A DNA stretch of 64,000 nucleotides from positions 1 to 64,000 of the forward strand of contig CANFWV010000005.1 of the NCBI GenBank assembly GCA_947450695.1. The letters run 5' to 3'. A program made the translations under genes and the position numbers. Source of the DNA: Comamonadaceae bacterium. GTDB taxonomy: Bacteria > Pseudomonadota > Gammaproteobacteria > Burkholderiales > Burkholderiaceae_C. The notes under the pieces are model-generated. The model did not search any database and had not been told where the DNA came from. It was given only the letters and a program-made list of their open reading frames with translations. Shown piece after piece: positions 59,444 to 64,000 of this stretch (positions are counted from its first letter, which is position 1; every line of letters starts with the position of its first letter).

Positions 59444-61438
59444 TCAAGTGGTTCGCCCTCGCAACAGTTTTTCTTCAGCAAGCGCCAACGCAGCCGGCGT
59501 TCCAGACAACACCAGCGTATCACCACCTTTCAGCAGTGTGTTATCTAAAACCGGTTGTGCTTGGCCAGTGCCACGGCGCAAACTGACAACTTTCACGCCC
59601 ACAGTCGTTAGCGCCATGGCGCCAAGCAAAGTACCCACGGCCTTGATCGCAGGCGGCAGCGTGACTGTCGACAGGCGCTCTTGTTCCCGCTCGTTGACAG
59701 AATCATCGTCGGCGCCATGAAAATAGCCGCGCAATAAGTTGTAGCGCGCATCGCGCTGATCTTGCACCACGCGGATCACGCGGCGCATCGGTACACCGAC
59801 CAGCGCTAGCGCGTGGCTCGCCAGCATCAGGCTGCCTTCAATCGCTTCAGGAACGACTTCAGTGGCGCCCGCAGAGCGCAATTTTTCAAGGTCGACATCA
59901 TCGACCGTGCGGACAATCACAGGCACGAACGGAGCGTGCGCGCGCGTGTTTGCCAAGACCTTGATGGCGCTGGCGGTGTTGAGGTACGTCACGACCACAG
60001 CACTGGCGCGCGCTAAGCCGGCAGCCATCAGCGATTGCAGCCTGACGGCATCACCAAAAACGACGGAGTGACCTGCTGCGGCAGCCTTGCGGACACGGTC
60101 CGGGTCGAGGTCGAGTGCGATGTAGGGAATACCTTCAGCATCAAGGATGCGTCCGAGATTTTGGCCGCAACGACCGTAACCGCAAATGATGACGTGCTGG
60201 CTGGTGTTGATGGCTTTGCGCGCAATACTGGTCATTTGCAGCGACTGTTGCAGCCATTCGCTACTCACCAAGCGCATGACGATGCGATTGCTGCTCATGA
60301 TGATGAACGGAGTGGCCAGCATCGACAACACCATGGCAGCAAGGATTGGGTTGAGCAAATTGGCTGGCACCAAACGGTTGTCTTGTGCCAGCGTCAGCAA
60401 CACAAAACCGAATTCACCCGCCTGCGCGATGTACAAACCCGTGCGTAGTGCGACCCCATTTGTTGCACCCAGTGTTTTGGCTAATAGCGTCACCAGCGCC
60501 AGTTTGAACAACACAGGCAGAAGCAGTAGAAATAGCACCAAGGGCCAATTGGCCATCACCTCATGCCAGTCGAGCATCATGCCGATGCTGATGAAAAATA
60601 GGCCCAGCAACACATCATGAAATGGCCTGATATCGGTTTCAACCTGATGCTTGTACTCGGTTTCCGAGATCAACATGCCCGCAATGAAGGCGCCCAATGC
60701 CAAGCTGAGCCCAGCCAGTTCAGTCAGCCACGCCAGACTCAAGGTGACTAGGAGCAAGTTCAGTACAAACAGCTCTTCACTTTTTCGCCTAGCAACGATC
60801 GTCAGCCACCAGCGCATGACACGTTGCCCGCCCATCAGCAGCAGTCCGACCAACGCCGAGGCTTTGAGCAAGGCCAGACCCAGAGCGGCAAAGAGTTGTT
60901 CAGGACGTGAGCCCAAGGCCGGGATCAACACCAGCAGCGGCACCACGGCTAAGTCTTGGAACAGCAAGATGCCCATCACGCGCTTGCCATGCTCAGACTC
61001 CAACTCCAGTCGCTCCGACAAGAGTTTGACGACCAGTGCCGTGCTGCTCATGGCCACCGCGCCAGACAATGCGAGCGCTGTCTGCCAACTTATCGACCAC
61101 CAGACAGGCGCAGCAAGCGTCAAAAGTACAGATCCACCCATCACCAGCAGCATGGTCAGCACGACTTGGTAAAGACCTAGGCCGAATACATGGCGTCGCA
61201 TGGAACGCAGTTTGGGCAGGTTGAACTCCAGCCCAATCACGAACATCAGGAAGACCACACCAAACTCGCCTAAATGGCGAACGCCTGCCGCATCTTGCGC
61301 CAGCCCCAACGCATTGGGGCCGATGATCACGCCTGCTATCAAGTAGCCCAACATCGGGGGTAACTTGAGCAAGCGACATCCCACAACGCCGAGCACGGCT
61401 GCTAGCAGATAAAAGAGCGTGAGTTCTAGCCCGGTCAT
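59444..61438 (-). CDS. Kef/CPA2-type monovalent cation:proton antiporter with TrkA domains
   Basis: The 664-residue protein from ATG 61438 (MTGLELTLFYLLAAVLGVVGCRLLKLPPMLGYLIAG) has about 12 hydrophobic segments with antiporter signatures (LFQDLAVVPLLVLIPAL; SLALGAFIAGMLISETEY). A cytosolic RCK/TrkA-N domain follows (VIICGYGRCGQNLGRILDAEGIPYIALDLDPDRV), and then a TrkA-C domain (LLKGGDTLVLSG). It probably exchanges K+ for H+ under nucleotide or redox control. ATG 61477 is an alternative start; the track's 61780 runs into the divergent kdsD gene. Confidence 0.93.
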   Translation of the reverse strand: MTGLELTLFYLLAAVLGVVGCRLLKLPPMLGYLIAGVIIGPNALGLAQDAAGVRHLGEFGVVFLMFVIGLEFNLPKLRSMRRHVFGLGLYQVVLTMLLVMGGSVLLTLAAPVWWSISWQTALALSGAVAMSSTALVVKLLSERLELESEHGKRVMGILLFQDLAVVPLLVLIPALGSRPEQLFAALGLALLKASALVGLLLMGGQRVMRWWLTIVARRKSEELFVLNLLLVTLSLAWLTELAGLSLALGAFIAGMLISETEYKHQVETDIRPFHDVLLGLFFISIGMMLDWHEVMANWPLVLFLLLLPVLFKLALVTLLAKTLGATNGVALRTGLYIAQAGEFGFVLLTLAQDNRLVPANLLNPILAAMVLSMLATPFIIMSSNRIVMRLVSSEWLQQSLQMTSIARKAINTSQHVIICGYGRCGQNLGRILDAEGIPYIALDLDPDRVRKAAAAGHSVVFGDAVRLQSLMAAGLARASAVVVTYLNTASAIKVLANTRAHAPFVPVIVRTVDDVDLEKLRSAGATEVVPEAIEGSLMLASHALALVGVPMRRVIRVVQDQRDARYNLLRGYFHGADDDSVNEREQERLSTVTLPPAIKAVGTLLGAMALTTVGVKVVSLRRGTGQAQPVLDNTLLKGGDTLVLSGTPAALALAEEKLLRGRTT

Positions 61439-61557
61439 TTGAGAATAGTAGCTGATGGCTGCGTCGTTAAGGGGCATTGAGTGAGCGGGGGTTTTCCGGC
61501 GTTTGGCTTGTCGGCATGCATCACATCGGTTGCAGGGCGTCTCGATAGAATGCAGGG

Positions 61558-62550
61558 ATGAATGTAGACCGCACCGGCTTTGATCCGGCACAAGCCGTGG
61601 CCCTGGCCCGCAAGACTTTTGAAATCGAGGCTGCGGCTGTACTGAGCATGGCCACGCGTGTTGGCCCCGAGTTTGCCGCCGCCGTTGAGGTGGTTTTGCA
61701 TTGCACCGGTCGAGTGGTGGTGATGGGCATGGGCAAGAGCGGTCACATCGGCCGCAAGATCGCTGCCACGTTGGCCTCAACCGGCACGCCGGCCATGTTT
61801 GTGCATCCAGGTGAAGCCAGCCACGGCGATCTAGGCATGATCACTGCCGTCGACGTCGTGCTGGCGATTTCCAACAGCGGCGAAAGTGAAGAGCTCACCG
61901 TGATCTTGCCGACACTGAGGCGCTTGCAGGTGCGGGTGATCGCCCTCACGGGGGGCGCGCAGTCGGCCTTGGCTCGACACGCGGACGTGGTGCTCGACAG
62001 CAGCGTCGCGCAGGAGGCCTGTCCGCTCAACTTAGCGCCGACCGCTAGCACCACCGCACAGTTGGCCATGGGCGATGCTCTCGCCGTGGCGTTGCTTGAC
62101 GCTCGCGGCTTCAAGCCGGAAGATTTTGCACGATCGCACCCAGGCGGTTCGTTGGGCCGCAAGTTGCTCACCCACGTGGCCGATGTCATGCGCAGTGGCG
62201 ATGCTGTGCCGTCAGTGCGGCCTGAAGCCAGTCTCAGTGAGCTCATGCGTGAGATGAGCGCCAAAGGCTTGGGCGCTTCAGCGGTGGTGGACGCGCAGCA
62301 GCAGGTGCTGGGTATTTTCACGGACGGCGATTTGCGGCGGCTGATTGAAAAAGGTGCCGATCTGCGCTCTATGTGTGCGGCCGACGTGATGCATGCGAAC
62401 CCGCGTCACCTTGTCTCCAGCGCGCTCGCGGTAGAAGCGGTCGCGCTCATGGAACAGCACCAAATCACCAGTGTGCTTGTGGTCGATAAGACCGGGAAAT
62501 TGTGCGGCGCCCTAAACACCAACGATCTGATGCGGGCAAAGGTGATTTGA
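61558..62550 (+). CDS. kdsD: Arabinose-5-phosphate isomerase KdsD
   Basis: KdsD converts ribulose-5-phosphate to arabinose-5-phosphate, the first step to the LPS sugar Kdo. The 330 residues contain an SIS domain (VVVMGMGKSGHIGRKIAATLASTGTPAMFVHPGEASHGDLGMI; VLAISNSGESEEL) and two CBS domains (DVMRSGDAVPSVRPEASLSELMREM; DVMHANPRHLVSSALAVEAVALMEQHQITSVLVVD). The last base of its TGA is the first base of kdsC's ATG (TGATG). Confidence 0.96.
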   Translation: MNVDRTGFDPAQAVALARKTFEIEAAAVLSMATRVGPEFAAAVEVVLHCTGRVVVMGMGKSGHIGRKIAATLASTGTPAMFVHPGEASHGDLGMITAVDVVLAISNSGESEELTVILPTLRRLQVRVIALTGGAQSALARHADVVLDSSVAQEACPLNLAPTASTTAQLAMGDALAVALLDARGFKPEDFARSHPGGSLGRKLLTHVADVMRSGDAVPSVRPEASLSELMREMSAKGLGASAVVDAQQQVLGIFTDGDLRRLIEKGADLRSMCAADVMHANPRHLVSSALAVEAVALMEQHQITSVLVVDKTGKLCGALNTNDLMRAKVI

Positions 62551-63191
62551 TGACGCAACCTATTTCCGGCGCAGTTGCTTCATCACTTAATCTTCCCACC
62601 TTGGTTCCCGCACTGAATTTCGCGCCTGAATTGTTATTGCGTGCGCAGGGCATCAAAGTGGCTTTTTTCGATGTTGATGGTGTTCTCACCGACGGAGGCT
62701 TGTACTTCAGTGAGTACGGCCAGCAGCAGACCACGGAAGCGTCTGGCCAGCTCTTTGCGGCTGGTGAAACCATCAAGCGCTTCAGCACCTTGGATGGTCA
62801 GGGCCTCAAGCTGCTGCAAAAAGTGGGTATCACGCCGGTCGTCATCACGGGGCGTGACAGCGTGGTGCTGCGGGCCCGGTTGCAAGCGTTGGGCATCACT
62901 CATGCGCACTTTGGCACTGAAGACAAACGCCCGGCCGCGGAGCTGACACTCAAAACGCTCGGTTTGGAGTGGTCTGAATCTGCCGCCATGGGCGACGATT
63001 GGCCCGACTTGCCCGTGCTGCGCCGGGCGGCTTTTAGCTGTGCCCCGGCCAACGCGCACGCTGAAGTCAAAGCAGTGGTGCACCACGTTACCCAAACCAA
63101 AGGCGGTCATGGTGCAGCGCGCGAATTGTGTGATTTGTTGCTGGTCGCCAGCGGCCGCTATGCTAATTCATTGGCGGATTACGGCACATGA
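62550..63191 (+). CDS. kdsC: 3-deoxy-D-manno-octulosonate 8-phosphate phosphatase KdsC
   Basis: This 213-residue HAD-superfamily phosphatase yields free Kdo. Motif I is FFDVDGVLTDGGLYFSEYG, motif II VVITGRDS and motif IV MGDDWPDLPVLRRAAFSCAPANAH. An N-terminal stretch of about 35 residues precedes the core. ATG 62550 has AAAGGTG upstream; the track start (62502) is inside kdsD. The stop overlaps lptC by four bases. Confidence 0.96.
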   Translation: MTQPISGAVASSLNLPTLVPALNFAPELLLRAQGIKVAFFDVDGVLTDGGLYFSEYGQQQTTEASGQLFAAGETIKRFSTLDGQGLKLLQKVGITPVVITGRDSVVLRARLQALGITHAHFGTEDKRPAAELTLKTLGLEWSESAAMGDDWPDLPVLRRAAFSCAPANAHAEVKAVVHHVTQTKGGHGAARELCDLLLVASGRYANSLADYGT

Positions 63192-63889
63192 GATCTCAAT
63201 TATTTGCGACCCGTATGGTCCGAACACTGCACGGTCTCAGGGTTTGTGGTCAGAGTTTTGCAGGGCTCTGGGAGCGGTTGTCTCTGTACTTGCCGCTCGT
63301 GATGATGGGTTTCCTGGCGGTGGGTACTTACTGGCTGGTGCGCAACACGCCTGCTGCATACGAAGCCGAGGCTGCACGTCCTGTGAACCATGAGATTGAC
63401 TATTTCATGCGTCGAGCTACCGTGAAAACGTTTGATGACACCGGGCGTTTGAAAACTGAAATATTTGGGACTGAGGCGCGGCATTTTCAGGACACCGAAA
63501 CTCTGGAAATTGATCAAGCGCGAATGCGATCTACAAGCCCGGAAGGTCGTCTCACGACGGCCACCGCGAATCGAGCCCTCAGCAATGATGCCGGTTCTGA
63601 AGTGCAGTTGATAGGTAACGCCGTGGTGGTTCGTGAACCGATGCAAAATCCAGATGGAAGCTGGTTGCCTCGCCTCGAGTTCACGGGCGAGTTTTTACAT
63701 GTTTTTATGAACGAAGATCGCGTCAAGTCGCATCTGCCGGTGGTGCTGAAGCGCGGTTCAGACGAGTTCAGTGGCGACACATTCGCCTACGATAACCTCG
63801 ATCAGGTAGCCAACCTTAAGGGCCGAGTCAAAGGCTTATTGGTCCCGAGAGCGTTGGGGGGCTCCTCGCCTAAAAAATCCACCCGCTAG
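63188..63889 (+). CDS. lptC: LPS export system protein LptC
   Basis: The 233-residue protein has one N-terminal transmembrane helix (YLPLVMMGFLAVGTYWLVRN) and a periplasmic beta-jellyroll (NHEIDYFMRRATVKTFDDTGRLKTEIFGTEARHFQDTETLEIDQARM ... SHLPVVLKRGSDEFSGDTFAYDNLDQVANLKGRVKG). It bridges the LptBFG extractor to LptA. A terminator follows within 70 bases, where lptA would be expected in many relatives. Confidence 0.92.
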   Translation: MRSQLFATRMVRTLHGLRVCGQSFAGLWERLSLYLPLVMMGFLAVGTYWLVRNTPAAYEAEAARPVNHEIDYFMRRATVKTFDDTGRLKTEIFGTEARHFQDTETLEIDQARMRSTSPEGRLTTATANRALSNDAGSEVQLIGNAVVVREPMQNPDGSWLPRLEFTGEFLHVFMNEDRVKSHLPVVLKRGSDEFSGDTFAYDNLDQVANLKGRVKGLLVPRALGGSSPKKSTR

Positions 63890-63956
63890 ATTCTCTAAGC
63901 TAAAACGACTTCTCAACAGGGCCTGTTTTTTTCTGGGTTTTCTAACTTGGCAACTT

Positions 63957-63992
63957 AAAAAGGCTCCAAAACCGAAGTTTTGAAGCCTTTTT
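63957..63992. terminator. Strong bidirectional terminator after lptC
   Basis: AAAAAGGCT-c-CAAAAC and GTTTTG-a-AGCCTTTTT form a stem of about 15 pairs with one mismatch and a short loop, with A and T tracts on both sides. It ends the kdsD-kdsC-lptC message and could end a convergent gene beyond the window. Confidence 0.88.
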
Positions 63993-64000
63993 GAGCAGAT

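Overview
This window is chromosomal DNA from a betaproteobacterium, most likely family Comamonadaceae in the Rhodoferax/Polaromonas neighbourhood. That placement is an inference from gene families and gene order, not from a database search. The supporting evidence is a methionine synthase split into two genes, an S-adenosylhomocysteine (SAH) riboswitch, GTP-type PEP carboxykinase, a beta-ketothiolase plus a PHB-depolymerase-type esterase, Sox cytochromes, and the rpmH-rnpA-yidD-yidC-mnmE / dnaA-dnaN-gyrB arrangement of a chromosomal origin. I found no rRNA, tRNA, CRISPR array, prophage or insertion sequence.

Layout. 1-2.9 kb: split metH (both parts on the minus strand) with a small lipoprotein gene and an SAH riboswitch between the parts. 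2.9-9.8 kb: rhodanese, recQ, an aapJQMP amino-acid ABC transporter operon and an overlooked 55-residue membrane micro-protein. 9.8-24.3 kb: pckG with a repeated operator-like sequence, a LysR regulator, a metallophosphoesterase, a fasciclin protein, a TetR regulator, a PAS/GAF histidine kinase, an esterase, a flavin reductase and a MacAB/LolD-like ABC exporter. 24.3-27 kb: cobalamin adenosyltransferase, a GlcD-type FAD dehydrogenase and an unknown membrane protein. 27-33.6 kb: a minus-strand block with antitoxin, PIN toxin, mnmG, rsmG, a LysE exporter, parA, an alpha/beta hydrolase and parB, including two parS sites inside mnmG and rsmG. 33.7-39.7 kb: a thiolase, then a convergent six-gene operon joining a Tat-exported molybdenum hydroxylase to soxX-soxY-soxZ-soxA. 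40.4-45.8 kb: an Old Yellow Enzyme, then a copper island (copA, copZ, cueR, a Spy-like periplasmic protein) and nnrU. 45.9-48.9 kb: a nuclease/phosphatase-family gene and minCDE. 48.9-59.3 kb: the origin region, with gyrB, dnaN and dnaA leftward and rpmH, rnpA, yidD, yidC and mnmE rightward. The dnaN-dnaA gap holds an AT-rich tract, a TAG-repeat DnaA-trio and a perfect DnaA box. 59.4-64 kb: a Kef-type antiporter and kdsD-kdsC-lptC for LPS assembly, closed by a strong terminator.

Most interesting. (1) The molybdenum hydroxylase/soxXYZA operon: its genes overlap or abut, it carries no soxB or soxCD, and its SoxY has an altered C-terminal carrier arm. (2) A toxin-antitoxin pair sitting 3 bases upstream of the tRNA-modification gene mnmG. 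(3) The SAH riboswitch, whose ribosome-site-sequestering hairpin can be read directly from the sequence. (4) The bipartite-looking origin. (5) The unannotated micro-protein after aapP and the triple TATGCA half-site array before pckG.
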